Assembly (NCBI GenBank): GCA_963665155.2
Contig: CAXXFI010000002.1
Location: forward strand, 1,550,001-1,614,000
Length of the DNA stretch: 64,000 nt
Source of the DNA: UBA1141 sp963665155
GTDB taxonomy: Bacteria; Chloroflexota; Dehalococcoidia; Lucifugimonadales; UBA3495
Direction of reading: 5' to 3'
The number at the start of each line of letters is the position of its first letter. Position 1 is the first letter of the stretch. This document shows positions 54,846 through 63,523 of the stretch, piece after piece. The position numbers were made by a program, and so were the translations under genes. The notes under the pieces are model-generated. The model saw nothing but the letters and a program-made list of their open reading frames with translations, had not been told where the DNA came from and did no database searches.

Positions 54846-55602
54846 ATGTTTAATCGCTTCGTTACCGCGGTTCTCGTTGTCATATCCGTGCTGGTAGTAG
54901 TTGGGTGCCAAGCTTCTAGCTAGCACTCCGACCAGCACCCGTGCCCCGGCGGCGTCACTGGAAGCCACCCGAGTTGCTCAGATACCGACGCCGACGTCAG
55001 AGCCTACCTCTACGCCGGAGCCTACGCCGACGTCAGAGCCTACCTCTACGCCGGAGCCTACGCCGACGTCAGAGCCTACCTCTACGCCGGAGCCTACGCC
55101 AACCTCGGAGCCTACCTCTACGCCGGAGCCTACGCCGACCCCGTTACCCATGGCTACCCCGCATCCGAGCACCTATTGCCGGGAATGGGAGGCACTGGTG
55201 CTGGAGTGGGTACGGGATGGGAACCTATACGACGAGTGGAGCCTTCGACTCGCCACTGATTCGAGCGTTCCTGACCATCCCAATCTCACCGCTAGGCTGG
55301 CGGATGATCTCTGCATCACTGATTTCCCCTTGGGACGCCACGGCACGGGGTCGTACGAGTTAAAGGTGGGCACAGGAGAAGGGCAGTTATTGCCTGGCAC
55401 CTACCGGTATCGATCAAAAACTGGCGATGATCGAGTGAGTGTCAGAGATTGCACGCTTAGCCGGAACTTCGTTCAATATAATGATGCTGAACTCGCCATC
55501 GAAATGCCCTACGGAGAGCCGTTCGAGTTCACTTTCTACACGTACCACAACGTGGTCTGGTTCGGTGGTTGCGGAGGTTTTCTCTACCGCGTTGGGGATT
55601 GA
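54846..55602 (+). CDS. Transposon lipoprotein with Thr/Pro repeats, copy 2 (apparent +1 frameshift)
   Basis: ATG 54846 encodes a lipoprotein signal ending VLVVVGC, the lipobox Cys being residue 21. It meets TAG at 54921-54923. From 54922 the +1 frame is open for 226 residues to TGA 55600-55602: STPTSTRAPAASLEATRVAQ, then three to four SEPTSTPEPTPT repeats, then a C-terminal domain (YCREWEALVLEWVRDGNLYD ... VRDCTLSRNFVQYND). The repeats look like a flexible surface spacer. The break is at AGC-TAG-C and identical in both copies. Either a +1 programmed shift joins signal and body, or the gene decayed before duplicating. The C-terminal domain is not recognised. Confidence 0.55.
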
Positions 55603-55678
55603 GGTCTCTGAGTTGCGTACTACCGACTTTTGATTCAACATGGACTTTTGATTCAACATGGACTTTTGGTGCAAAGCC

Positions 55679-56677
55679 CTCCTCACCCATGAGGCGTATG
55701 GACCTCATGATTTTTTCGTGTTCCAGTCCCCCGAACATCATCCAATTGCTAACGTGGGTGGCGCCCATGGCGGCAGCTTCTTTGAATTTGCGGATAACCG
55801 TATCCGGACTGCCAAAATAGAGACGGTCGAGGAATCCTTTATCGTCGAGTTCGCCTTCGTATGGCCCTGCTTGCACACGTCCGTTTTTTACTTCCAGCCG
55901 GGAAAGGGCGCGGCCAGCCTGGTTCTGCCACCGTGCGTAGCTTAGCTGGGGTTCCGCTTCAGAGTCGGTCTCGGCCACATGGGTTATCGACTGGAGACCT
56001 AAGGTGGTGTCGTTAATCGGCTTGCCCAAAGCAGCGCGCGCCTGAATCAAGGCGCTCAGGTGGGATTGCACCCCCGCGGCACCCAACAGTCCGGTGGTTA
56101 TGGGCATCCTATTCCGCTCAGCCGCCAACTGCATACTCTCGACGCTCGTGCCTGCGAGCCACATGGGCGGGTACGGCTTCTGCAAAGGTTTGGGCCAAAC
56201 AGTGGTCTCGTGGGGCACTTTTATGTATTGACCGTCGTAGGTAAAAGACTCATCCCTGGTCCAAGCCAGCTCCAAAACATCCAGGGTTTCCAGGTAGCGT
56301 TGCCGGGACTCGGATAGGTCTATGCCGAACCTGGACATTTCGTGGGGTTGATAGCCCCGTCCAACGCCGCAGATAAACCTGCCGTCGATAAGGTTATCCA
56401 AAACCGCCACTTCTTCGGCAAGCCGGAGCGGGTCCCAGATTGGCAGCACCAGAATCCCGGTGGCGATCTTGATCCTGCGCGTGCGCTGGCCCACATAGAG
56501 CGCTTGGAGCAAGGGAGCCGGGGAGTTGCCATAGTTGGAGAAATGGTGTTCGGCAATCAGACAGTAGTCAAAACCCATTTCTTCGGAGTATTGAATCTGC
56601 TCAATGCCTTCTTCGAATAAGGTCTTCCAATCGCGAAGACCTGGGTTGGGCCATTCGTAGAATAGGCCAAATTGCAT
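55679..56677 (-). pseudogene. LLM-class flavin-dependent monooxygenase, N-terminal 333 residues, cut by transposon
   Basis: From ATG 56677 (GGAGAC before): MQFGLFYEWPNPGLRDWKTL, GFDYCLIAEHHFSNYGNSPA, RTRRIKIATGILVLPIWDPL, LIDGRFICGVGRGYQPHEMS, and the KPYPPMWLAGTSVESMQLAA block are typical of bacterial luciferase-like monooxygenases. The reading frame runs into the transposon at 55678, after RSIRLMGEE. The true last 44 residues are at 28049-28183. The joined protein would be 377 residues, normal for the family. The gene is inactivated unless the truncated form works. Confidence 0.9.
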
Positions 56678-56823
56678 CGCTATTATGTCTCCTAAGTTAA
56701 AGCCCAGGCCCTTATTCACAGCAGTAAGCGCGCAGATCAATATTTATATGTCTGCAACCCATTCGCTCTATGCATTGAACATAAGACAGAACGTAACCCA
56801 TACGTGACCCAATCGAAGGGCGC

Positions 56824-57786
56824 CTAAATTCCAAGAAGCTGCTCCAGGTTCTTATACAGAATCGCTTCTTTTTCATCTTGAGTAAGGCTGTCCAAGCCCA
56901 ACACCCAGGAAACGGGCCAGTCTTGGGCCATGTCGAAGGGCCAATCGGTGCCGAATACCACACGGTCGATGCCCACGCTGTCGATCAGCATGCGCAGGGC
57001 CTCCTCGCTGTGGGTGAGGCAATCATAGTAGAAACGGTTCAGGTAGGCACTGGGTGGATGCTGTATGTTGACCCTGGCCTCCTGGCGCACCTGCCAGCCC
57101 CGGTCCATCCGACCGATGCCGTAACAAGTATAGCCGCCGCCGTGGCAAAGACAGACCCTCAGGTCGGGACAAGCGTCCATGACCCCGCCGAATACCAACG
57201 ACGCGAAAGTCACGGCCCGGTCGGCCAGGTTGCCAATCGTATTGGGCAGATGGTATTTGCTAGTGCGCTGGTTGACTACTGTGTCGCCCCCTTGGTGGAC
57301 CAATATCACTGCGCCCAACTGCTCGGCCGCCTTCCAAAAGGGCAGGAACTCTTTTTCGTCATAGTTCTTGCCGTTCACATGGTCGCCAATCATCGCCCCT
57401 TTAAGTCCCAACTTGGTCATGCCACGCTCCAACTCGGCAGTGGCTGCCTTCACATCCTGCATGGGCAGGTTGCAGAAGCCAGCGAACCGGTCAGGGCGAT
57501 CTTTGACCAACTGAGAAACGTAGTCGTTCGCCTCCACATCCATGGCCGCTACGACTTTGGAATCTTTATCGTAATTGTAAAAATAGGAATTGGTGGAAAG
57601 CACCTGCACATCCACGCCCAAGGAGTTCATGTCGGCCAAGCGTTCCTCGGGAGTCCAAGAGGTCTTGGGGTTGTTCCGGTGAATGGACAGGGCGTCGGTG
57701 GTCATGCCATGCCAACTTTCCCCTTTAGCCGTGGCATTAACATAGCCCGCAGGGGAAATATGGGCGTGAATGTCTATGGTCCGCAT
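56824..57786 (-). CDS. Amidohydrolase (ACMSD-like decarboxylase/hydrolase)
   Basis: A 320-residue TIM-barrel protein of the amidohydrolase_2 family. Metal site at the N-terminus: MRTIDIHAHISPAGYVNATA (HxH). Further blocks: NDYVSQLVKDRPDRFAGFCN, MIGDHVNGKNYDEKEFLPFW, VILVHQGGD (His), RVCLCHGGGYTCYGIGRMDR (His), and VVFGTDWPFD (Asp). The family includes 2-amino-3-carboxymuconate-6-semialdehyde decarboxylase and related ring-cleavage pathway enzymes. The gene lies 147 bp upstream of the LLM monooxygenase gene on the same strand, consistent with a catabolic unit. The substrate is unknown. Confidence 0.85.
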   Translation of the reverse strand: MRTIDIHAHISPAGYVNATAKGESWHGMTTDALSIHRNNPKTSWTPEERLADMNSLGVDVQVLSTNSYFYNYDKDSKVVAAMDVEANDYVSQLVKDRPDRFAGFCNLPMQDVKAATAELERGMTKLGLKGAMIGDHVNGKNYDEKEFLPFWKAAEQLGAVILVHQGGDTVVNQRTSKYHLPNTIGNLADRAVTFASLVFGGVMDACPDLRVCLCHGGGYTCYGIGRMDRGWQVRQEARVNIQHPPSAYLNRFYYDCLTHSEEALRMLIDSVGIDRVVFGTDWPFDMAQDWPVSWVLGLDSLTQDEKEAILYKNLEQLLGI

Positions 57787-58069
57787 GTTTTACTCCTAAG
57801 TTAGTCGTAGCGCCCGATGATAATCCGGCCAGAAAAGTCCCGCTACGGATTCTCAAGGGGAACAATCGCCAAGTCGATAATCAGTGCCGCAGGTCCGGCA
57901 GATCACAATCCGTCCCTCTTCTAAGGCATCCAAGCTGAAAAGGGCCGGCAAGACGCGTGGGCTGACTGCAACGCCGCCATCCTAGCTGTCAAATTGTATG
58001 GGGTCAATGGTTCTTGCGGTAAAGTGGGGAAGAGCAAAATTTGACTCAGGACGCCCATTTTTGACGCAA
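57787..58069. other. Intergenic with possible tiny Cys-rich frame
   Basis: On the minus strand 57951-57853 reads LEEGRIVICRTCGTDYRLGD after a short hydrophobic start (TTG start, 32 residues). The CxxC and later Cys suggest a zinc knuckle, but the start is weak and no family is recognised. Otherwise nothing seen. Confidence 0.3.
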
Positions 58070-59734
58070 TCACCCGGCGGGAAATACCTGCCTACCCGAT
58101 ACAACAGTGCGCGTCACTTTCATCTCCCGGACTTCCTCGGGCGAAGAATCCAGGGGGTCCCGGTCCAAGCAAATGAAGTCGGCCGCTTTGCCCAAGGCCA
58201 AAGACCCCAAGAACTGTTCCTGGCCCAAGATCGCCGCCGAGCCAACGGTGTAGCAGCGCAACGCTTCCGCTACGGAAATCCGGTGCTGAGGGCCTTGCAC
58301 CCCAGCGCTCTGGGTGTCACGGGTAGCGAAGCCGTAGACGTTTAGCCAGGGGTCGTGGCTGGTGACCGGGGAATCGGTGCCCGCGCCGACAACAGCTCCG
58401 GAATCGATCCAAGCTCTTGAAGGGGTGCATCCCGCCGCTCGCTGGTCGCCCCAGTATGTTTTCATGTTTCCTGCCAAGCTGTAGACCAAAGCGTGCTGTA
58501 ACGTAATGCCTATTCCGGCGTCCCTGGCCCTTTCGATGGCCCCCGGCACCGGCGAAAAAGCGTGCTCCAGTGCATGACCTCGTCCTCTGCTGGAGTTACT
58601 CACATCGCTGGAATGTCTGGCGTCGGTAGCCTCGAAAGCGTCCAAAGCCATTACCATAGCTGCGTCGCCCACCACATGGATGCCCACTCGCCAGTCCAGC
58701 CTTTGGGCTTGCTCTAGAATCGCCTCCAGGTTTTCTTGGCTGGTTAAAGGAAATCCGTGAAAGTTGGGGTCGTTGGCGTAGGCGTCGTGAAAGTAACCCG
58801 CCTCGACACCCCCGTCCATCACTACCTTGAGACCCCAGATGCTGAGCCACTGGTCGCCGAACCCGCTGACCGGCGCCAATCCGTCAATCCAGGCCTTTCG
58901 TTCTTCGGGAGTCGCTCCCAAATCTACCCGCCACATCAAGCTTGCTCGAAGGGAACGCTCCTCTTGGATCACCGCCTGGTAGGAACGTATCTCTGTCGCT
59001 CCCAGTCCAGGATCCCTCACGGTGGTTATTCCTGCCTGGTTGTGGGCTTTGATTGCGGCGCGGAGGGCCCGTCGACGGTCTTCTTCGCTCGTTTGCGGCA
59101 GCAGCCGAGTCAACAAAGAAAACGCTGGCATTTCTACCAGCATGCCGGTAAGCGCTCCGGAAGCATCCCGCACGAAGGAGCCGCCTTGTGGGTCTGGACT
59201 GCTATGGGATATCCCAGCCTGCTTCAATCCCAGACTATTGGTGACAACCACATGACCGCCTCGGGGAAGGTAGACCGGATTGTTCGGAGCTGCTAGGTCA
59301 AGCTGTTGTGCGGTGGGCATCCGCCCTTCGGTCAAATTGGTCTCATGCCACCGGCTGGAGCACAGAAGCCATTGGCCGGCGGGGAGTTCCCGGGCTCTCT
59401 CGGCAACCGTGTTCAACAGTTCTTCCATGGAACCCACATCTCCCAACTGGAGACGGTCCCAATCCAGCCCGGTCCTTAGAAAGTGATTGTGGCTATCGAT
59501 CAATCCCGGCATGACTACTTCGCCGTTAAGATCGGAGATCGTGGCATCGGGCGCCATCCGGGTTATTGCGTCGTCGGAGCCCAAACCCACGATCACCCCA
59601 GCCCGGACGGCGATGGCGGTCAAGCTGCGGTCCAGCACCGGTGCGGTGGTGCCCGCTCTTGTAACTCCCATAGTTATCATTCCACCGGCGTTGGTGAAGA
59701 CGCCGTCCGGTCCCAATGATTGAATGCTAGCCAT
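58070..59734 (-). CDS. YtcJ-like amidohydrolase
   Basis: A 554-residue member of the amidohydrolase_3 family. The N-terminal beta-sandwich segment contains LDRSLTAIAVRAGVIVGLGS, followed by VVMPGLIDSHNHFLRTGLDW, the metal HxH. Later blocks: WGLKVVMDGGVEAGYFHDAY, RVGIHVVGDAAMVMALDAFE, and GAGTDSPVTSHDPWLNVYGF (the Asp). The C-terminal EEQ-type end ALGKAADFICLDRDPLDSSP closes the composite sandwich. YtcJ-like enzymes act on amides or N-formyl compounds in several pathways. The substrate is not deducible. Confidence 0.9.
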   Translation of the reverse strand: MASIQSLGPDGVFTNAGGMITMGVTRAGTTAPVLDRSLTAIAVRAGVIVGLGSDDAITRMAPDATISDLNGEVVMPGLIDSHNHFLRTGLDWDRLQLGDVGSMEELLNTVAERARELPAGQWLLCSSRWHETNLTEGRMPTAQQLDLAAPNNPVYLPRGGHVVVTNSLGLKQAGISHSSPDPQGGSFVRDASGALTGMLVEMPAFSLLTRLLPQTSEEDRRRALRAAIKAHNQAGITTVRDPGLGATEIRSYQAVIQEERSLRASLMWRVDLGATPEERKAWIDGLAPVSGFGDQWLSIWGLKVVMDGGVEAGYFHDAYANDPNFHGFPLTSQENLEAILEQAQRLDWRVGIHVVGDAAMVMALDAFEATDARHSSDVSNSSRGRGHALEHAFSPVPGAIERARDAGIGITLQHALVYSLAGNMKTYWGDQRAAGCTPSRAWIDSGAVVGAGTDSPVTSHDPWLNVYGFATRDTQSAGVQGPQHRISVAEALRCYTVGSAAILGQEQFLGSLALGKAADFICLDRDPLDSSPEEVREMKVTRTVVSGRQVFPAG

Positions 59735-59880
59735 GATTAATCTCTAAAGGTTGGAATGATTTGGATAAAAGGACTCTTGTTCGGCGGGGGATTAGTGGGG
59801 TAAGGGGGACTTTTGTGGGCTTGTTGTGACACGACGTATATGGCCCAATTGTGAATCAGCGGGCCGAAATTCTGCCGCCC

Positions 59881-60579
59881 TTAGACCCAAATGCCATCTT
59901 CGGGAATCCGGACCATGCGGTTGACGTAGACGCTAGGAACGTGGATGTGGTCCGGGTCCAATTCACCAGGCTCCACTATGTCGTTTTCCACCTCAACGAT
60001 GGTATTCTTGGCGGCCATGGCCATGATCGGGTTGAAGCTGCGCCCGGCCATCCTAAACTGAAGGTTGCCCAGTTTATCAGCTTTCCAAGCCCGGACAAAG
60101 GCGTAGTCGGCGTGCAAGGCATATTCCAGCACGTAAGTACGTCCATCGATTTCCCGGTGCTCTTTGCCTTCGGCCAGTTCGGTGCCCACGCTGGCTGGCG
60201 TGTAAAAGCCTCCGATACCCGAGGCTGCCGCCCTGATTCGTTCGGCCAAAGTCCCTTGTGGCAGCAACTCTGCGTCCAGTTCCCCGTCGTTGTATTTCTG
60301 CACAAAGGGAGTGATTATCGACGGATGGGTGGGAGCGGTGAAGGCGCAGAACATTTTTTTGACCTGGTTGTTTTCCACTAAGGTACCGACATCCACATTT
60401 TCGTCTATCACTCCATGTCCGTTGGAGATCACCGTCAGGTTATTAGCCCCTTGGCGGCTCAATGCTCCGACCAGGTTCCGGGGAATTCCCACGCCTCCGA
60501 ACCCTGGGACCATGACCGTTACACCATCGGGGATGTCTGCCACCGCTTCATCGAAGGTGGCGTAGATCTTATTTTTCAT
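59881..60579 (-). CDS. 3-oxoacid CoA-transferase, subunit A
   Basis: 232 residues from ATG 60579 (AGGTGACC upstream). MKNKIYATFDEAVADIPDGV, VMVPGFGGVGIPRNLVGALS (the glycine loop that contacts CoA), and VGTLVENNQVKKMFCAFTAP followed by ELDAELLPQGTLAERIRAAA mark the class I CoA-transferase alpha subunit (ScoA/AtoD type). The catalytic Glu is in the beta subunit, normally the next gene. No beta subunit lies on either side in this window; the downstream gene is the YtcJ-like amidohydrolase. The partner must be elsewhere or the subunit is orphaned. Confidence 0.88.
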   Translation of the reverse strand: MKNKIYATFDEAVADIPDGVTVMVPGFGGVGIPRNLVGALSRQGANNLTVISNGHGVIDENVDVGTLVENNQVKKMFCAFTAPTHPSIITPFVQKYNDGELDAELLPQGTLAERIRAAASGIGGFYTPASVGTELAEGKEHREIDGRTYVLEYALHADYAFVRAWKADKLGNLQFRMAGRSFNPIMAMAAKNTIVEVENDIVEPGELDPDHIHVPSVYVNRMVRIPEDGIWV

Positions 60580-60932
60580 TCTCGGGTCACCTCTAATACT
60601 TAGCCAGTAACTTGGCCTGGAACTTTGTCGCTCCATACTACCGCACCTGCCGTTCCATCGCCAGAGTATTGGTGCGGCGCAGCGTAATTGAGCCGGCTAA
60701 ACGTCGACGTTTGACGGCGACAAGGCTGCCGGGACCCCACCACCGCCACCCTCATTCATCAACGGCACTTGACAAGATAAGCAAATAGCCGAAGAATTCT
60801 ATTGGCTTGATATTTCCTAATAGCATTGACCGGGTGATAGCTACTGGGCCTTGGGCGACCAGCATGAACGGTTCGCTTCGGTGTGCGTTTGGGAATGTTT
60901 CGGCAAAAGTTGATTAGAACAGGAGGCAAATC
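60580..60932. other. Divergent intergenic region
   Basis: About 350 bp between the CoA-transferase and propeller genes, presumably holding both promoters. An AGGAGG site precedes the ATG at 60933. Nothing else recognised. Confidence 0.45.
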
Positions 60933-62009
60933 ATGACCTCACAAGATCATAAGACCTATGTTTACGTGGGTATTGGTGGAGAGCACCCGCTGGTGGCGGC
61001 GGCAGATCCGAATGTTCTGGGAGAGGGAGGACTTTTCCGTAGGGGCGACGGGGAGGAAGAGTGGCAGCTACTGACCAACGGCCTACCTCAAGACCCTCAG
61101 GTTAGGGCAATGGCCATCCACCCAAACAACCCACAGTTGCTCTACGCTGGCACCCAGCACGGTGTGTACCGCACCAGTAACCGGGGAGAGACCTGGGAAG
61201 CAACGGATTCGCCAAAGGCCGAGGTATGGTCCATTGGCTTCCATCCTGCCAATCCCGACATTATGTTGGCTGGTTACGACCGCGGCATGATTTGCAAGTC
61301 CGAGGACGGTGGCTCGACCTGGCGTAAGACGGACACCAGCAAAATCCAGTTTCCTCACATTACGATGGAACCCACAGAGATCGTAAAAAGAATCATCGGC
61401 ATATCCTTCGACGCAGCCAATCCCGAGGATGTATACGGCGCTGTAGAAGTAGGTGGCTTGTTGGCCAGCCGCGACGGGGGCGAGAGTTGGGAGTCTATAA
61501 CCGATGGCCACTACACCAGAATGGGACCTGTAGACCTGCACGGAGTGCAAGTGAATTCCACTTCACCCGGTCTGGTTTACATCATCACCCAACTGGCCAT
61601 GTTCCGCAGCCGGGACCGGGGCCAACGGTGGGAATTTGTTCCGATAGATGAAATGTTCCCAGGCGGTAGCTACTGCAGGGGCTTGATTGTGGCCCCCAAC
61701 GACCCCAGCATCATGTACTTGGCGGCAGGAGCCGGTGGTGGCAGCGCCCCCCAGGGAACGGTAGAAGAGGGTGCGCTATTGCGCAGCCAAGACGCTGGCG
61801 AGACTTGGAGTCGGTTGGATTTGGGAGACACGCCAGGTAGCCGCATGTTCCAGATCGCCATTGATTCTGCAGCCCCTTCCCACGTCTACTGCACCGACTA
61901 TAAGGGTGCCGTGTACAGCAGCTACGACTCGGGTGACACATGGAACAGGAGCCAGGTGCCGGTGGAAACGTCTCGGGCACGCCACGTTTACCCCATGGTG
62001 TGCGGATAA
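60933..62009 (+). CDS. Asp-box (BNR/sialidase-like) beta-propeller protein
   Basis: 358 residues without a signal peptide. Repeated Asp-box motifs occur through the whole length: TSNRGETWEATDS, SEDGGSTWRKTDT, SRDGGESWESITD, SRDRGQRWEFVPI, SQDAGETWSRLDL and SYDSGDTWNRSQV. These are the S-x-D-x-G-x-T-W turns of sialidase-like or YCF48-like propellers. Each blade is preceded by an N-P-x-x-x-Y/V strand. Members may be glycosidases, binding scaffolds or photosystem assembly factors. No catalytic Arg/Tyr set is evident, so no enzyme activity is proposed. Confidence 0.8.
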   Translation: MTSQDHKTYVYVGIGGEHPLVAAADPNVLGEGGLFRRGDGEEEWQLLTNGLPQDPQVRAMAIHPNNPQLLYAGTQHGVYRTSNRGETWEATDSPKAEVWSIGFHPANPDIMLAGYDRGMICKSEDGGSTWRKTDTSKIQFPHITMEPTEIVKRIIGISFDAANPEDVYGAVEVGGLLASRDGGESWESITDGHYTRMGPVDLHGVQVNSTSPGLVYIITQLAMFRSRDRGQRWEFVPIDEMFPGGSYCRGLIVAPNDPSIMYLAAGAGGGSAPQGTVEEGALLRSQDAGETWSRLDLGDTPGSRMFQIAIDSAAPSHVYCTDYKGAVYSSYDSGDTWNRSQVPVETSRARHVYPMVCG

Positions 62010-62021
62010 GACATTAGTTAT

Positions 62022-62140
62022 CAGCTTTCAGCAATCAGCTGTCAGCTTTTTCGGTTGACCGGTCAGACCTACGGAACAGAGGTCGACCCACTACCAAAGT
62101 GGGCTTGAGCCTGACGCTGGTGGCTGACCGCTGAAAGCTG
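62022..62140. repeat. Dispersed inverted repeat (CAGCTTTCAGC type)
   Basis: CAGCTTTCAGC at 62022-62032 and its complement at 62130-62140 frame the intergenic region. Further ATCAGCTGTCAGCTTTT subrepeats lie inside. It resembles a short non-coding mobile repeat between two plus-strand genes. Confidence 0.6.
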
Positions 62141-62166
62141 TAATCAAATTAGGAGCATCAATCACA

Positions 62167-62781
62167 ATGGCATTGGAGCGGGCCACCTTTAGCGTAAGCG
62201 AAGTAGACCTCAGTTTCATGGTTCTGGAAAAAACCGAATTGCCCGCCGAGTTTCAGGGGCATCAGGTAGTACGGGAAGGCCCGCTGGACAACGCGGCCAT
62301 GGCCGAAAACGGTTTCGCCAGCAGCACTGCGGACCGGTTCAGGCTAGCAGGCAGGGTTAATGGCTTCATGCGGGAGTTTGGTCCGACTTCCAACATGGGC
62401 TCCCCCGATGGGTTCAATTTTCTGGCAGCGTCGGTGGCTCACCTTTTCGACAAGCCGGACTCTGTGGTCGGATGGATGGAAAACATCTTCCTGAAAGATT
62501 TTGAAGAGAACGTCGGCGAAGGCGTCGGCGAGGGCCATCAATTGGTCTCGACCCAACGCTTGGAGCCCATGAACTTTTTCGACGAAGCGGTGGCATTGAG
62601 GGTTCTCCAGGGTGGGCCAAATGGTCTGATTTCCTCTACCGTCATAGATTTCCGGGTGGGGCGAATCCTGGGAGTGGCATTCGTGGGCACGGTGGGCGAC
62701 CACCAACGGTTGGAACTGGCCACCGAACTGGGACTGGCCCTGGAGAAGCGCATCGTCAGGGTGGCTTTGGGAGGAGCGTAA
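62167..62781 (+). CDS. Conserved protein of unknown function
   Basis: 204 residues, ATG after TTAGGAGCATCAATCACA. Recognisable stretches: SEVDLSFMVLEKTELPAEFQ, FMREFGPTSNMGSPDGFNFL, AASVAHLFDKPDSVVGWMEN, and a symmetrical C-terminus with LGVAFVGTVGDHQRLELATE. No signal peptide or membrane helix. The SSTVIDFRVGRILGVAFVGT strand pair suggests an alpha/beta sandwich. I do not recognise the family. It follows the propeller gene on the same strand after a repeat. Confidence 0.65.
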   Translation: MALERATFSVSEVDLSFMVLEKTELPAEFQGHQVVREGPLDNAAMAENGFASSTADRFRLAGRVNGFMREFGPTSNMGSPDGFNFLAASVAHLFDKPDSVVGWMENIFLKDFEENVGEGVGEGHQLVSTQRLEPMNFFDEAVALRVLQGGPNGLISSTVIDFRVGRILGVAFVGTVGDHQRLELATELGLALEKRIVRVALGGA

Positions 62782-62861
62782 CTGGGATTTACCGGTAGTG
62801 ATAATCAAGCTTACTAGGTAGGCCTAGCCGACTTTGGCCGGGTTGGGACGAACCGGAGCGC

Positions 62862-63500
62862 CTACTCGGGCAACCAGCCGGACCCCAACCGCTCCTTCAA
62901 GAATTTTTTAACCACGTCGACCGGGATGGCCAAGCCTACGTCCGGACCGGCCAACATGGTGTTGATCCCTACCAGTCGGCCTTGAGCGTCCACCAATGGG
63001 CCTCCAGAGTGGCCAGGCCGCAACCTAAGGCTTGCCGCTATCCACTCCCGCCCGTTTCCGGGAGTTTCCGGCAAATCCGGCCCAACTCCGATAACCACCC
63101 CCCTGGAAACCGCACCGTGAACTCCCCATGGGTGGCCCAAAGCCATCACCCACTGACCTGCCGCCAAGCCTTTGGAGTCACCCAACTCAATTGCTGGCAA
63201 CTCTTGGGCATCAACCGATAACGCCGCAATATCTTGTTCCTTATCGGAGGCCAAGACCTGGGCCGACAACGCGGTCCCGCACAACCCGGTCTCCCATGGC
63301 CCGGCTCCCGGTGGCAAAGAAACCTCCAAGTTTCCCTGAGCGGCCACATGGGCATTGGTGATGATCAGACCCCCGCCATGCCAGACGCTGCCTGCGCCTA
63401 TTCCTTTGCCACCGCTGCGGATCACCACTAGGCTGCTCTTGGCATTCTCCACCAATTGATCCAGGTCTTGATTCAATAATTGGATTTCGTGTCGCATCAT
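62862..63500 (-). CDS. Trypsin-like serine protease (S1C/HtrA type, no PDZ)
   Basis: 212 residues. The catalytic triad is visible: His in LIITNAHVAAQGNLEVSLPP, Asp in KEQDIAALSVDA, and Ser in LRLRPGHSGGPLVDAQGRLV. Most HtrA proteins have GNSGGP; here it is GHSGGP. No signal peptide or PDZ domain, so it is a bare protease domain. It lies 23 bp downstream of a second protease gene on the same strand, which does carry a PDZ domain. The pair may work together or be a split duplication. Confidence 0.85.
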   Translation of the reverse strand: MMRHEIQLLNQDLDQLVENAKSSLVVIRSGGKGIGAGSVWHGGGLIITNAHVAAQGNLEVSLPPGAGPWETGLCGTALSAQVLASDKEQDIAALSVDAQELPAIELGDSKGLAAGQWVMALGHPWGVHGAVSRGVVIGVGPDLPETPGNGREWIAASLRLRPGHSGGPLVDAQGRLVGINTMLAGPDVGLAIPVDVVKKFLKERLGSGWLPE

Positions 63501-63523
63501 AGTTTCTCTACTGGTTATTAGGA

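Larger units (their letters stand above)
52576..55678 (-). mobile_element. IS903-like transposon with passenger genes, copy 2 (inverted)
   Basis: 3103 bp between the same 18-bp inverted repeats (52576-52593 and 55661-55678), in opposite orientation to copy 1. It is 55 bp shorter, within the Thr/Pro repeat array. Left flank CGGAAAGCT (52567-52575) is the complement of copy 1's left flank. Right flank CTCCTCACC (55679-55687) is the complement of copy 1's right flank. The right end interrupts an LLM monooxygenase gene. Confidence 0.92.

Noticed and set aside
54996..55140. Short repeats in the transposon lipoprotein considered as CRISPR or iterons
   Set aside because: They encode Thr/Pro/Glu-Ser peptide repeats in a long open frame; no spacers.
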